Part shown: positions 24,001 to 28,084 of the stretch, in pieces
How the letters are laid out: every line of letters begins with the position of its first letter
Position numbering within the stretch: position 1 is the first letter of the stretch
From: an uncultured Brachyspira sp.
GTDB lineage: Bacteria > Spirochaetota > Brachyspiria > Brachyspirales > Brachyspiraceae
DNA length: 64,000 nt
Direction of reading: 5' to 3'
Assembly: GCF_944390845.1 (NCBI RefSeq)
Contig: NZ_CALXRM010000001.1
Location: 82,678 to 146,677, forward strand
The notes under the pieces: generated by a model
Seen by the model: the letters and a program-made list of their open reading frames with translations, nothing else
Database searches by the model: none
What the model was told of the DNA's origin: nothing
Position numbers and translations under genes: made by a program

Positions 24001-26494
24001 ATTCAGCACTTATAGCATTCAAATCAGATCTTCTTTCATCTAATACGCCGTCTATTTTTTTGTCCAAAGAATTATATTTATCCTCTATATCAGACATTAA
24101 TTCTTTTTCTTTATCTTCTGCATTTTCATAAACTTTATTTATAGTACGCTCAAATGCATCTCTGCCGTTTTCAACTCTATGCATGATATCTTCTATTTCA
24201 TCTTTTATTTTATTCATGCTGTCTCTTTTTTCGTTTAGAAGTATATCAAATGAGTCTGTAGCCTGACGAAGCTCATCATGAAGCATATCAACAACTTCTT
24301 TTTTGTTTTCTTCATTGAATCTTACATTTTCGTCTATTGCTTCATCTATTTTATTTTTAAACTCGCCTAAAGAATTTTCTATATCACTGATTAAAGCATC
24401 ATGTCTTTTTTCACTTTCATCAACTTGGTTCATAACAGAATCAATACTGTCTGTAATAGCTTTCATTTTAGTTTGTTCATAATCATCTAAAACGTTTTTC
24501 AAATGAGCTTTCAAACTTTCTATATAAGCATCACTGTAATCAGATATTTCTTTTTTAATGCCTTCCATTTTATCTTCAGCATCTTTTATACCAGTATCTA
24601 ATTTTTCATTAGCTCTGCTTATTAAGCCATTAACTTCAACAGAAGATTTTTCTAATAATTCTATACGTTTTTCTATATTTTCTCTTATGTTAGCTTCAGT
24701 TTCTTTGCTTAAAGTATCTATATCTGTTGTAGCTTTGTCGTACTGTTCTTTTAATCCAGATAATTTTTCATCTATAGCACTTAAATCAGATGAAGTATTT
24801 TTGATATATGTATTAATATTTTCTTCTAATTCATCTTTAACACTAGCAAGTAATGTTTCTATTTCATTTATTCTTTCATTAGCCTGAGCTTCTAAATCTT
24901 TATACAAATATTCTTTCTGCAAGCTCAAAGAATCAAGTATTTCTTCCTGTTTATTATTAAGTATAGATATTATCTCAGAAGTTTGATAATGAGTTTCATC
25001 TATTTTGTCTTTCAAAAGATTAGTTTCAGTTTCAACATCGTTTCTAAGCTCATTGATTTCAGCTATTAAAGAACTTCTAGCATTATCTATAGAGTATTCC
25101 ATATCATCTTGAGCTCTAGTTAATATATCATTTTTCAATTTATCTATATCATTAACTATATCTTCAAATCTGCTTTCAGCTTTAAGCATGGTTTCTTCGC
25201 TCATACCATCTATAGATATGATTAAATCATTAAGTTCTTTAGTTTTATTTCTATAAAGAGTTATTACGCCGTCATCTTCATTTTCAAGTACATTCTTGAT
25301 ATGATTAGAAAAATTCTCTACTTCAACTATAAATCTATTATTAATATCTTCTTTTAATGAAGAGAACTCTGTTTCTAACTGATGAGCTTTATCAGCATAA
25401 TCTTTAGTTATATAATCAGCTTTATCTTTTATATCATCTATAGACTTCTCTAAAGAATGGGCTTTTTGTTCTATAGAATCTAAGAATTCCTCTCTATCCT
25501 GGCTTATTTTCTCAAGTCCTTCTTTTAGGGTAGAGTAGAGCATCTCTTTAGTTTTTTCCATTTCGTCTTTAAACTCTAATACGCTAGATTCTGTTATAGA
25601 GTTTAATCTATCATGTATAGTATCTCTTAAACTGTTCAACTCAGTTTCTAAGCCTTCTTTAGACTGACTTAAAGTTTCATAGCGGTTTTCTATATCTTTA
25701 GATTTAACATCAATTTCATCGGCGAATGACGAATATTTACTAATAAGCTCATCTCTTCCTTTCTCAAATAATTCTGCCAATTGTTCTATATTGTGACGGG
25801 CTGTTCTTTCAGCAAGCTGAGTAAGCTGATTTGTAAATAATTCTTCTTTTTTAGCAACATGAAGCTTAAATTCTTCAGTAAGAGCAGATATTTTCTCTTT
25901 TTCTTGTTCTGCCATAGTGCTATAATGAGCATCACGGGCGAGTAGGTTAGTGGTAAGAGCATCAAATCTCTTATAAAGCTCACTTTCAAACTCATTTAAC
26001 TTAGAATTATAAGACTCTATTAATTTATCCTGTATAGAACCAACATTCTTTTCTAATTCTGTCATTTTGGCTTTAACATCAGATATTCTTTTATAGGTCT
26101 TTTCTATAGTGTTACGCTCTTTTAATACAGTATCAACCTTATTCAATATTTCCAAATAAGCTTCTTCTAAGGAATCAACCTGTTCTTGGTACTGTGATAC
26201 AGCGGCCTTATAGTCTTTATATGACTCTATCCTTTTATTAAGTTTAGCTAGATCCTCTTCCATAGACTTACTTATAAATCCAGCCTTTTTAACTGCTATT
26301 TCCAAATCTATGGCATTGTCTCTAACTTCAGATATCTTTTCCTCTACAATACCTTCCAAAGCTGCTTTTTCTTCAGCAAACATTTGATTAAAATTATTAT
26401 CATTATAGTTTTTTTTCCTATTGATTACACTATAAATACCGATAAATAATAGAGGTACAACAAAAGTTAGTATTAATTGAAGAACAGGGTTCAT
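1..26494 (-). CDS. Giant membrane-anchored repetitive coiled-coil protein (3' end outside window)
   Basis: Function unknown. The ATG at 26492-26494 follows a GGAG ribosome-binding site (about 8 nt spacing). The same frame is still open at base 2, giving at least 8,831 codons without a stop; I translated both ends and many internal stretches and found one consistent frame. Residues 4-22 are a single hydrophobic segment (PVLQLILTFVVPLLF...), followed at once by NRKK, which by the positive-inside rule puts the bulk in the cytoplasm. Everything after it is rich in Glu, Lys, Asp, Asn, Leu and Ile with heptad-like spacing, poor in Pro, Gly and Cys, and reads as long coiled coil. Residues about 30-1400 are unique; from about 1400 the protein consists of eleven diverged modules. 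A basic island lies near residues 1052-1080 and an acidic linker near 7226-7275. Automated annotation would probably call it SMC-like, but no ATPase Walker motifs were seen. A cell-length scaffold or filament is only an inference. Partial at its C-terminus. Confidence 0.93.
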   Translation of the reverse strand, partial: MNPVLQLILTFVVPLLFIGIYSVINRKKNYNDNNFNQMFAEEKAALEGIVEEKISEVRDNAIDLEIAVKKAGFISKSMEEDLAKLNKRIESYKDYKAAVSQYQEQVDSLEEAYLEILNKVDTVLKERNTIEKTYKRISDVKAKMTELEKNVGSIQDKLIESYNSKLNEFESELYKRFDALTTNLLARDAHYSTMAEQEKEKISALTEEFKLHVAKKEELFTNQLTQLAERTARHNIEQLAELFEKGRDELISKYSSFADEIDVKSKDIENRYETLSQSKEGLETELNSLRDTIHDRLNSITESSVLEFKDEMEKTKEMLYSTLKEGLEKISQDREEFLDSIEQKAHSLEKSIDDIKDKADYITKDYADKAHQLETEFSSLKEDINNRFIVEVENFSNHIKNVLENEDDGVITLYRNKTKELNDLIISIDGMSEETMLKAESRFEDIVNDIDKLKNDILTRAQDDMEYSIDNARSSLIAEINELRNDVETETNLLKDKIDETHYQTSEIISILNNKQEEILDSLSLQKEYLYKDLEAQANERINEIETLLASVKDELEENINTYIKNTSSDLSAIDEKLSGLKEQYDKATTDIDTLSKETEANIRENIEKRIELLEKSSVEVNGLISRANEKLDTGIKDAEDKMEGIKKEISDYSDAYIESLKAHLKNVLDDYEQTKMKAITDSIDSVMNQVDESEKRHDALISDIENSLGEFKNKIDEAIDENVRFNEENKKEVVDMLHDELRQATDSFDILLNEKRDSMNKIKDEIEDIMHRVENGRDAFERTINKVYENAEDKEKELMSDIEDKYNSLDKKIDGVLDERRSDLNAISAEYHAMLEKYSNNLKEDYEELKHHASLMTDEYKMRIENLGERINEIIDNANNMQSIVDSKANEIDSYIADKKDEIAKKTEGIFSNVEESALGKLEELKALIDGAIEKYKGEIEEIETYRLEEHDNIIKDVENIGAGIRKDYEQYTNMLEELYQNEKNSLSEHVNALKDEIEKAREESEAKHLTNEANYIDDYLNKTSSKIDEEVNRLNENLNDSFNTLYNGFSKILAKIRKANTKKALRSIAKIKKYAEKVISNTAAEVRDTLGLTLEDLRNEFVSLKDNVDERLQDQADKLISNNENILAILDDHDNRLDKVNELSNMIEEVKSALSEKIDELSSNISDSNEDFNSRIEQIKSSIIDREELINLQNSEKELLKNQIDDIKEEFELFKDQIARTNELEIPALFDEEKARVENMFDEFSKNLLMRLTDNESDIHYIKDVLSEERSHLIYQIELLRKDVDDMKDDNTVEVLSEEKAVLENSLTALRDDFDKIMNLEKDFVELRNRMEGIDSGLKDDVSDLTKKLKDFKDNLEDRIEKDSDGLYRDMENLNRNFESVKNNISSLVDKNYFESLINGEKERLNSIFENLASNNEDFKDRLEKRISYFEDMWSDNTKIKSMYAADIREEVENIRKEADIKYDNHLNELKEKMKLIEQDIYDWKNGNLNVLLAQLEEARKGIESFIDTSEGKKNQLLIDMLNRIETKENEVYSRIDERIADAENKLSTINEKLNNAIGNSLEEIHNRINESVAKYDEEIKRIEHHRANETEDLIADIEELGNSIREDYEEYSIMIDKIYEDAVTELETHLETIKKEIERTREESEAKHLSNEKNYIDDYLLDYSAKLESQVNDKLNILTDSKVELDNMIKDSFDTLNANLQDVMNKFNEEANTQIHSVVERLENEAAVRLFNEQKYMSDLEEQLRAISVKVDNELYKISSKLDAEISDVKSKYKDLSNDFDEAIDMIKGSLLDRDELMELQNSEKEMLAEEMETLKTDFNSFKEELINANREDIPTLFEEEKQRIESAFEEFSANLLDRISISETDINKVKEVVAENKSSLLEKIDDIKKDVESIKEDNTIAQLALDKQTLEDSFNTIKADFEKLGDLESGLYELNERFEDFEGKVVADNDNRYDNLYDNLEIIKNHIKDSLTKSSELEDKFSSIKENLFTVLGKNENIENLFAEEAKKLDELFNSFKTDNFEFRNRLEKRIDYFEDTWSDSSRLRSLYAADLREELESIKAETDIKLENYIDELKSKIDSINNDASSWRDEYINEFKEKIDSLDKDIASWKDGRINELLQQLEDAKNSINDYLESSEGKKEELLSDILSKIEEKENDIYTKIDSKIEEIENRLSNVDSKVSDDMARGLEEVQSIVNKAINKYDEEIKNIEHHRAEENSKLLEEIQSGYNYYSKLINNTYKDSLSSLSDYTNRIKAEIEKARKETEDKHLNNEKNYIDNYLKEYESRLDERVNEKINILNESKDQLDDMIRESFNTLNDNLNEAIMRFNEDADIRINDTIERLERDASERLSNYQNYIGELEDSLRDINAKIDNEIYNVSSRLDSEISDMKNKYKELSIDFEESLDMVKSSILDRDELLELQTSEKDLLINRLDELKNEFDSFKNDAFNASGEDMSALFEEEKQRIEAAFEDFTNHLLDRVNNSESDINYIKDILSEDKLTLLEKIDNLRAEVNSIRQDDIVAQLALEKQTLEESFNSIKNDFAKLGDLESRLYELKDNMQNVDVNLKDKVANLSEKFEEFENSINNHEDNISAILSNMNNLNEDIDLVRNAINESLDKSSELEDNLLKDKEELENKISSMKDNIINILGGNGTLEGLFAEEVKKLDELFNNFKNDSIDFRERLEKRITYFEDTWSDNTKIRSLYISEMRNELEEVQKETELKFENYLNDLGSKIDSIDKDISSWKDGRINDLLEQLENAKESINEYLEFTDDKKEELLSDILSKIEEKENDIYTRIDSKIEDIENRLSSLNDKVSDDIARNLEEVQGMVSAAVSKYDEDIRNIEHYRDEESAKLLEDIKAGYDYYSKLINTTYKDSLFSLSEYTNRVKAEIENARKEAEDKHLKGEKNYIDDYLKEYADNLDNQISEKINVLNDSKNQLDDMIKQSFETLNTNLNEAISKFNEEADSKINNVVSKLEQEVSDKLFNYNEYMSELETHLASINSKVDSEIYNVVSRLDKDVSELKNQYKSLNIDFEESLDMVKSSILDRDELLDLQASERESLVGKIDELKEEFNNFKTEVLNANRADIPTLFEQEKQRIENAFEEFANNVLERVSISENDINYIKDALSEDKAALLENIDNLKEELSSLREDDAITQLTLEKQALEESLNSIKEDFAKLEDLENRLYELKDNMEDADVNLKDKVSGLADKFEELETSMKEDRDNIRNDIRASIDRSVELESNILKDREELDRKISSMRDNLVNILGDNENIEGLFASEVKKLDELFNNFKNDSIEFRDRLEKRITYFEDTWSDSTKIRSLYASEMRNELEEVQRETELKYENYLNELNNKIDLIDKDITSWKDTRINELLQQLENAKQDIANYLDTTEGRKDELVSDVLAKIEDKEASIYSRIDTKIEDIENRLSVLDDKVSDDIARNLEEVQAMVNEAVNKYDEDIRNIETYRTEEGNKLLEDIKTGYEYYSKLINNTYKDSLSSLSDYTNRIKTEIENARKEAEDKHLKGEKNYIDDYLKEYADKLDSQISEKINILNDSKNQLDDMIRESFNTLNTNLNDAILKLNEEADSKINSVVSKLEQEVSDRLFNYNGYISELENHLASINSKIDNEIFNMSSKLDKEVSELHEKCDSLSIDFEETLDMVKSSILDRDELLELQSSEKELLASRIDELRNEFDNFKEEVLNANKEDIPTLFEEEKQRIEAAFEDFTNNLIDRVNTSESDINYIKDVLSEDKLTLLEQIDNLRAEVNSIREDDIVAQLASEKQALEESFNSIKNDFAKLEDLENRLYELKDNMEDVDIVLKDKVSSLADKFNEFENKAKETKEYFDNTINEQNNNINNIYSNIDNLNNNIANANTNIDYVRNLINDSLVKSSELENNILKDKEELEQKIASMKDNLINMLGDNENIEGLFTNEVKKLDELFNNFKNDNLEFRDRLEKRITYFEDTWSDSTRIRSLYASEIRNELEEVQKETELKYENYLNELNNKIDLIDKDISSWKDTRINELLQQLENAKQDIANYLDTTEGKKDELVSDVLAKIEEKENSIYNRIDTKIADIESRLSVLDDKVSDDIARNLEEVQGMVNSAVSKYDEDIKNIEHYRTEEGNKLLEDIKTGYDYYSKLINTTYKDSLSSLSEYTNRVKAEIENARKEAEDKHLKGEKNYIDDYLKEYADKLDSQISEKINILNDSKNQLDDMIRESFNTLNTNLNDAILKLNEEADSKINSVVSKLEQEVSDRLFNHNEYISELENHLSSISSKVDSEIYNVVSRLDKEVSELQDKYKSLNIDFEETLDMVKSSILDRDELLELQASEKELLVSRIDELKEEFNNFKSEVLNTNKENIPTLFEEEKQKIENAFEEFTSNLLERVNTSESDINYIKDILSEDKLTLLEQIDGLREEVNNLREDDAITQLTLEKQALEESFNSIKDDFAKLEDLENRLYELKDNMEDVDINLKDEVATLSNKFEELENTINDDRDSIKDDIRASIERAAELENNILRDKEELENKISSMKDNLVNILGDSGTVEGLFANEVKKLDELFNNFKNGSIEFRDRLEKRITYFEDTWSDSTRIRSLYASEMRNELEEVKKETALKFENYLNDLNNKIDSINEDISVWKESNINELLGQLENAKQDIAAYLDTTEDNKNKLVAEVLSKIEEKENSIYTKLDEKIADIENRLSETDSKLNNDIGSNLDNLYTMLNNAIAKYDEDIKNIENYRTAESDKLAEDSKKLIDELKASYDNYSNLINETYNNSLNSLTDYSKLVREEIEKSREESEAKHVSNEKNYIDDYLKDYSNKVDSQISEKINTLNNTKEELDKMIKDAFGNLEANMQNVISNFERESNSKILEVIARLEEDAKTVIFDKNEYSIYLTEQLGIIYKKIEDEISKVNEKIDSNVSKVDFDIDTFNTKVSDDITSIIEKYEALSKDLDESLDVLKNSILDRNELLEMHASEKEVLVSKVDELKKEFDSFKDEILSSTKEAIPTIFEEEKQKIENAFEEFSSTLLDRVNTSESDINYIKDLLYEDKTFILEQIENLRDELASVRDDDAITQLTLEKDALEESFNAIKDDFAKLEELESSLYQLKDNMSDVDVNLQDEVKELSSKIEELDSKIREDVSRDLEDYSNDLSALNSNVNTLNEYIESIKANIQDSLDKSSQLEETISKDREELENRLSAIKDNLLSVSGQNDGIESLFNEEVKKLDILFEKVRNDNLEFRDRLEKRIEYFEDSWADSSRIRNLFSSDIRDEIENVKSDTELKFENSINELREKMDSMNDDIAVWKEEHINSMNAKMESMNSDLNTFKEEYLNELKSKIDSMDSDILTWKDGRINELLSQLEEAKNNISNYIDNSDVKAEKLLTDILSKIEEKENTIYNKLDEKIADIENRLSETDSKINEDISSNLDNLHTMLNNAIAKYDEDIKNIEHYRLDENNKLMEDSQKLIEDIKSNYENYSNLINEAYNNSVNSLTDYSNTIKEEIEKSREESESKHLSNEKNYIDEYLREYSEKIDNQIAEKMSVLNEAKEELDNMVKESFDNLENSFNEAIAKFSDETNDKVLEVIEQLERDTESVLFNKYMATLSKDIEAITEKLNSETVDLRNKYDSLSSDFDEAVEIIKNSIIDRDELISLHNDEKNALVERLESIKNDFESFRESTLKFNDNVPTLFEDKKNEIEHVFEEFTRAVVERVDASDDEVNRLKDIISSDKLDLLEKLDNLELELESVKKDNTIEQLALEKKALEDSFNAIKSDFSKLERLESNLYQLKENMSDVDVFLKDEVKALSDKLSDFEGRMKDDIVRDLDEYSIELGNLTSHVNKLTSRIDDVKTQIEDNINKSSELESIIYTEKEELDNKLASIKEELMTNSNNNEAIEELLTQEREKLNDLFNQIKDDNKEFRYRLEKRVSFFEDTWADSRKLKNIFASDIREQLDDIRNDNEIKFENSINYLKSKIESLDNDISTWKEGHVDELVQQLDEARESISNYLNESEVKGKKIVDNLLSTIDEKEKYINETLEIRVQDIENRLAAMDSKLNNDISGNLENLYNMVNEAVSKYDDEIKNMEHYRLDENNKILDDIDNVGKEIRSTYENYSKLINEVYDNSLNSLKDYSDSIKDEIDSAIKGIEDKHLANERERIDEYLKDYSSRLDSLILDKMNILDSTKEDLDKILQSSFEDLQNRFNESMSKFEESSNEKVSQTIEGIEKLESQVSDKMNILDSAKEELDNIVKISVEDLEAKFNESMSKFEESSNEKVSQTIENIEKKVDEVVYGENYIQKIEDRVKDFYGKIDSKLLTVEDKYEILEKKVYDLEKNQSYINIFEDRIRDLHEKIDTRIAAVNERYDNLRNFFNEKIVSLESAVLNNEQMQKLREDFTAFKEEVLNANKEDINSIFEREKEKIEAEFNSFTNDILEKMDSSSADIEEFKNAISDEKDTILENIETFRYELDELKNNDSIEILEAEKARLEDAFNSLREDFERLYDLESEVYTLKSNLDGVDSNLRSDVDKLFDELADFKFSLEEKLDSLEDNTVSRDLFDDDREKLYSLYDELESGTKEFKDLMDKRISYFEDTWSDPNKTLKLYESAIRPEVDSFKSEIMSNIQGQVNEIESNLSIWKDGNLSLLLEQLKEAKENIDSFIESSKDKKNGIIAKMIASIKEEILGKESEINTRLEEKLSTVNDRISNLEERLTSDVNRFNNMISDAVSKYEEELKNIESYRLDETESIMSKLEDVGRNIISNYEEYSEMLESVYEGNKKALDEYSDSLKIEIEKARVDTNKAYIDDYLNEYSSKVDADIQEKLEELEKNKYNLDIMLNDSFNNLNQSINNAVSKMLEDSDAKLRDVVENLEVQINDLLVNKEEEIVNRISSYESELRDKQTTSFENIKNELMGLYNEFKDKIDYNGLMDIADKLETIENSVTEVNNQLETQARFVSDRMDLEKEELYNSISKLSAEFDYFKSNIDDRFKAQVNDFISNNEHILSLFGEYSEKISSVTDILEDIESVKTSLIEEINNVKEEIDNKYSSLSKDFDKSIDEIKDAVLDKNNMLQYYINEKELLIKEVEGLRASFASLKDDILSAADERIPAIFDSEKAHIQAAIDDVMETLTARMNSSDDNVSNLESTLIEYKNMISNAIDEFKKEVTSIKDNHDYSDLIAERNRLEESFNTLKEDFSKIEDLEKDLSTIKDKVKGVDTSLNDEVIRLSNELEELKNSLAAVEDEEEYETEDAEEYYEEEEEEVADETEDSEEVDEYEEEEEESNETNVTQEEIAAIYENFKQLSDSLEQFKESIIPQISSFSKLEDKILDSKEEIYKDLNNVMNSLPKSYISRDELARLEGKLDSIFNNFNDSVVAIKNDLVESIEKDSKEFKDRLDKRVNYFEDVWSNENRVVELYGDTIASSFAVLKQELENQFNGSFTEFKDKIEGMERDLNSWKDTNLNAINDTLENAKDNLLDNENYSEIMSMIEALKEDIANKQLELQDSLDSRLEEGISNIEGHINAFDDRIKDLEYNQGSLSAEVAKYKEKLDSMLNEYEDKVKSKVINLQDALKTEGKQTIDYLENNIMSIKEDISSSNKGVDVKIKALESYISRINNELNTNTLKLSNELAKDKKDLLTAIDEFKKEVYDRIASEISQKDVSILDELEEFKNKIIDSVPNMDELADLFVSEREDRANELEEFRNEIINTQIDNRNFAKMFEEEKAKLINELDHFKSAVRVEYISAEERFENLKKDYLDNLNNLLDVERANLETSFDEIRKEISSLNDKSISREEVEKLINTYKENVTADIENTKAEVAKNIEAGKLDTSYVEKIIEAERVRINDTLESFKKNIEDNYSTVEAVAEVLSKEQEAVEAKLLEMKEEMLKDVPTLDSISQIFVDEKETLKDELRDEFVSLRDEILGSVPTNNDLANMAQEYNARIKDDFQILEQDFSESIKRYKDTLAKEMGEFRNEFNDRIANIKDLAEALQEERNRLMAEIDNLRIKYESGAIYSGEALTSIEGDRDRLVNEFINFRKSIVELIKEQDETMSMFNQEKLNIIDSIEALKNKISFDVLNREDVAAMIEDERKQIVEMFESIQSDSIGTDLRYLTDSFRDDIIKVFEESNEEFRKRIEARIVHFEDAYASPERIKEFYKDAIVSEVDNLRDAAVEMLADINDKVETAKEQIDALENDKVKGIINRIDEAQSDITSLVGTIKANIKEQENELRMLSQSQKHISQEVETVRREREALMDMVKNSDINIRNKIDSLTSAVLEAADVASLKISEKEAAFSTKIKEAEEYIKSLENKLASENVSKAKEAINSLVASFNEAVLKETDELSPHILDTVQTFIENEMKKFDKFSDVKSAIEGIENDINNKITAAFNNMNKQLEDNITSFKKKIDTYQEEFMSELKMSIGTEGEKAVDEIKTMHDEEVAKLKEMYLSSEKFYTDRHQKNQEEFSKLFEEAYKEYNERIEALHAELDDTKLNITSSVEDVVTDLKQALSIKDEFITSAEANKEKLKEVEEQMNNLQNEFAPSMDKLKALIEEKALELQEKINVYSKDIESQGEKFNIRLEELSSDAKITIEAKISEFDSVIEEVSNKMDSLLEEKNSEFDALKAHYEGLSESLTALQDSISEAVNVRIAEANNIIEENVNAIEENANEKYEKYIARLNSNLEQTLSLLMNDAKAHIQTAKEEIIKSHADNLDEYDKRITNMKDIVSALEEDITKYSSEIEARLESINLSYEEKTNVILKDFDSQTEDLKVKLADAVSSIDKMLESKTNDISLEYDAMKVKIDGIGQDIAKYMNTVKVFDNAKEMAESIKGDVSKLNELVKDTKV
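13743..14010 (-). repeat. Near-exact 268-bp duplicate, copy A (partner 15699-15966)
   Basis: This stretch matches 15699-15966 base for base by eye at an offset of 1956 bp, which equals the module spacing there. The identity ends sharply at both sides (t/c at 13742/15698 and c/t at 14011/15967). It lies inside two adjacent modules of the giant gene and indicates recent duplication or gene conversion. Confidence 0.85.
15699..15966 (-). repeat. Near-exact 268-bp duplicate, copy B (partner 13743-14010)
   Basis: Partner of the copy at 13743-14010, same orientation, 1956 bp away. The corresponding part of the next module (about 17545-17820) is clearly related but carries many substitutions, so the exact identity is specific to this pair. 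Confidence 0.85.
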
Positions 26495-26519
26495 AGAAAA
26501 AACTCCGCAAATATAGTAT

Positions 26520-26546
26520 ATTAACATAATTCTATATTATGTTAAT
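26520..26546. promoter_or_regulatory. Perfect 11-bp-arm palindrome over the -10 element (candidate operator)
   Basis: ATTAACATAAT, 5-nt gap, ATTATGTTAAT. The palindrome covers the -10 box and the downstream part of the spacer of the giant gene's promoter, where a bound repressor would block polymerase. It could also fold at the very 5' end of the transcript. The half-site TATATTATGTTAA recurs at 28215-28227. Confidence 0.5.
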
Positions 26547-26557
26547 GTATATGTCAA
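26529..26557 (-). promoter_or_regulatory. Sigma-70 type promoter of the giant gene
   Basis: Read on the minus strand: TTGACA (26557-26552), 17-nt spacer, TAGAAT (26534-26529). Transcription would begin near 26522, leaving a leader of about 28 nt with the GGAG site before the ATG at 26494. Confidence 0.75.
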
Positions 26558-26980
26558 TAGTATTTGCATGTTTTAATTTCTATGCATAGTAAAATTCAGT
26601 CAAAAATAAAGCTTTTTTATAAATTATTTCACTATTTTCATAGCTAAATATATACAAATACAAATTTTTTTACTATAATTAAAAGGCAATTTAAAAATAA
26701 ATAATTATACAAACATAGAATTTTAACAGCAAAAATAAATATCATCATAATATTTATACATCATTAAACACTATATAAATTAACATATATTTATTTTCAC
26801 ATAATAATACAAACAACAGATAAACAACTATAACATCTCAATTATTACAAATATATTTATACAAACAATATATTAATATCATACTATAAATAAACATAGA
26901 AATATTAAATTAAAATATTATTTGAAATGTATGCCAAATATGATAAAATAAACTAAATAAAATATACAGTAAAAAAATAT

Positions 26981-28084
26981 ATGAATCAATTATTTATATT
27001 AATAAAGCCGGCATCTTCATTATGTAATATGCATTGTAAATATTGCTTTTATGAAGACATAGCAAATATAAGAGAAATAAAAAATTACGGTTTTATGTCT
27101 GAAAGCACTATGAAAAATATAATAGACAATGCCTTCAGTATAATAAAACAAGGAAGCATACATTTTGCATTTCAAGGCGGAGAACCAACCTTAATAGGGA
27201 TAGAGCATTTTTATTCATTTATAGAATACGTAAATAAAAATAAAAATCAGTATATAAATATATCTTATTCAATACAGACTAATGGATTTTTTATAAATGA
27301 AGAATGGGTACAATTATTCCTTAATAACAATTTTTTAGTAGGGCTTTCATTTGACATATTAGAGTCTATACACAATAAGTACAGAGTACAAAACGATAAT
27401 GGAACTTATAATATAGTACTTGATACAAAAAACTTATTTGATAAATATAATGTTCAATATAATATACTTACTGTATTAACAAATGAATTATCAAATTATC
27501 CAAATGAAATATATAATGAGTTAAAAATAAACAATATAAAATATATACAATTTATACCATGTTTATCTGGATTAGAAAATAATGAAAATAAAGAGTTTAG
27601 TATAAGTCCTAAAGGATTTTCATATTTTTATAATAATATATTTCCTAGATGGAAAGATGATATCATTAAAGGAGATTATATTAGTATATCTTTTTTTGAT
27701 AATATATCAGAGTTACTTGCAGGATACATTCCAACGACATGCGGAATAAATGGAATATGCCATAATCATATAGTTATAGAAAGCAACGGCAATATATATC
27801 CTTGCGATTTTTACTGTATAGATAAATACCTATGCGGAAATATTAATAATGACAGTATAATTGATATAATCAAAAATCAAAATAAGATAAATTTCACAAA
27901 CGATTTAAAAGAAACAAAAGATAAATGTCAACAATGCCAATTTTATAATATATGTCATGGCGGCTGCAAGAGAATGTACAGTAATATATATGTAGATAAC
28001 GATAATTTCTGCGGAATGGAAGATTTTTTATCTAAGAACTTAGATTCATTAATACAAATTCTAAAGCTTAAAAATATACTATAA
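26981..28084 (+). CDS. Radical SAM/SPASM protein, anaerobic sulfatase-maturase type
   Basis: Predicted cytoplasmic radical S-adenosylmethionine enzyme of 367 residues. Family members of this type (anSME) oxidise an active-site Cys or Ser of sulfatases to formylglycine without oxygen. Seen here: the [4Fe-4S]/SAM motif CxxxCxxC at C15, C19 and C22 inside IKPASSLCNMHCKYCFYED; the GGEP motif near residue 67; a C-terminal SPASM region with many cysteines (CGINGIC, YPCDFYC, CQQCQFYNICHGGCKR, NFCGM) for two auxiliary clusters. YPCDFY includes the Asp that is catalytic in characterised anSMEs. Length and start fit the family. No obvious Shine-Dalgarno precedes the ATG. No sulfatase or short peptide substrate gene is in the window, so the substrate is unknown; a related SPASM peptide maturase is the alternative. 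Confidence 0.85.
   Translation: MNQLFILIKPASSLCNMHCKYCFYEDIANIREIKNYGFMSESTMKNIIDNAFSIIKQGSIHFAFQGGEPTLIGIEHFYSFIEYVNKNKNQYINISYSIQTNGFFINEEWVQLFLNNNFLVGLSFDILESIHNKYRVQNDNGTYNIVLDTKNLFDKYNVQYNILTVLTNELSNYPNEIYNELKINNIKYIQFIPCLSGLENNENKEFSISPKGFSYFYNNIFPRWKDDIIKGDYISISFFDNISELLAGYIPTTCGINGICHNHIVIESNGNIYPCDFYCIDKYLCGNINNDSIIDIIKNQNKINFTNDLKETKDKCQQCQFYNICHGGCKRMYSNIYVDNDNFCGMEDFLSKNLDSLIQILKLKNIL

Larger units (their letters stand above)
26495..26980. other. 486-bp intergenic region between divergent genes
   Basis: Holds the promoter and palindrome of the giant minus-strand gene (26520-26557). The rest, to 26980, is very A/T-rich. I see no convincing open frame, RNA gene, or consensus promoter for the plus-strand gene that starts at 26981. 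Confidence 0.6.

Noticed and set aside
25786..25995. Minus-strand 69-codon frame inside the giant gene
   Set aside because: It is out of frame with the giant gene and overlaps its clearly coding sequence; a shadow.
1..26494. Giant protein as an SMC/Rad50 chromosome protein
   Set aside because: No Walker A, Walker B or ABC signature at the visible N-terminus, and it begins with a membrane anchor; similarity would be only coiled-coil composition.
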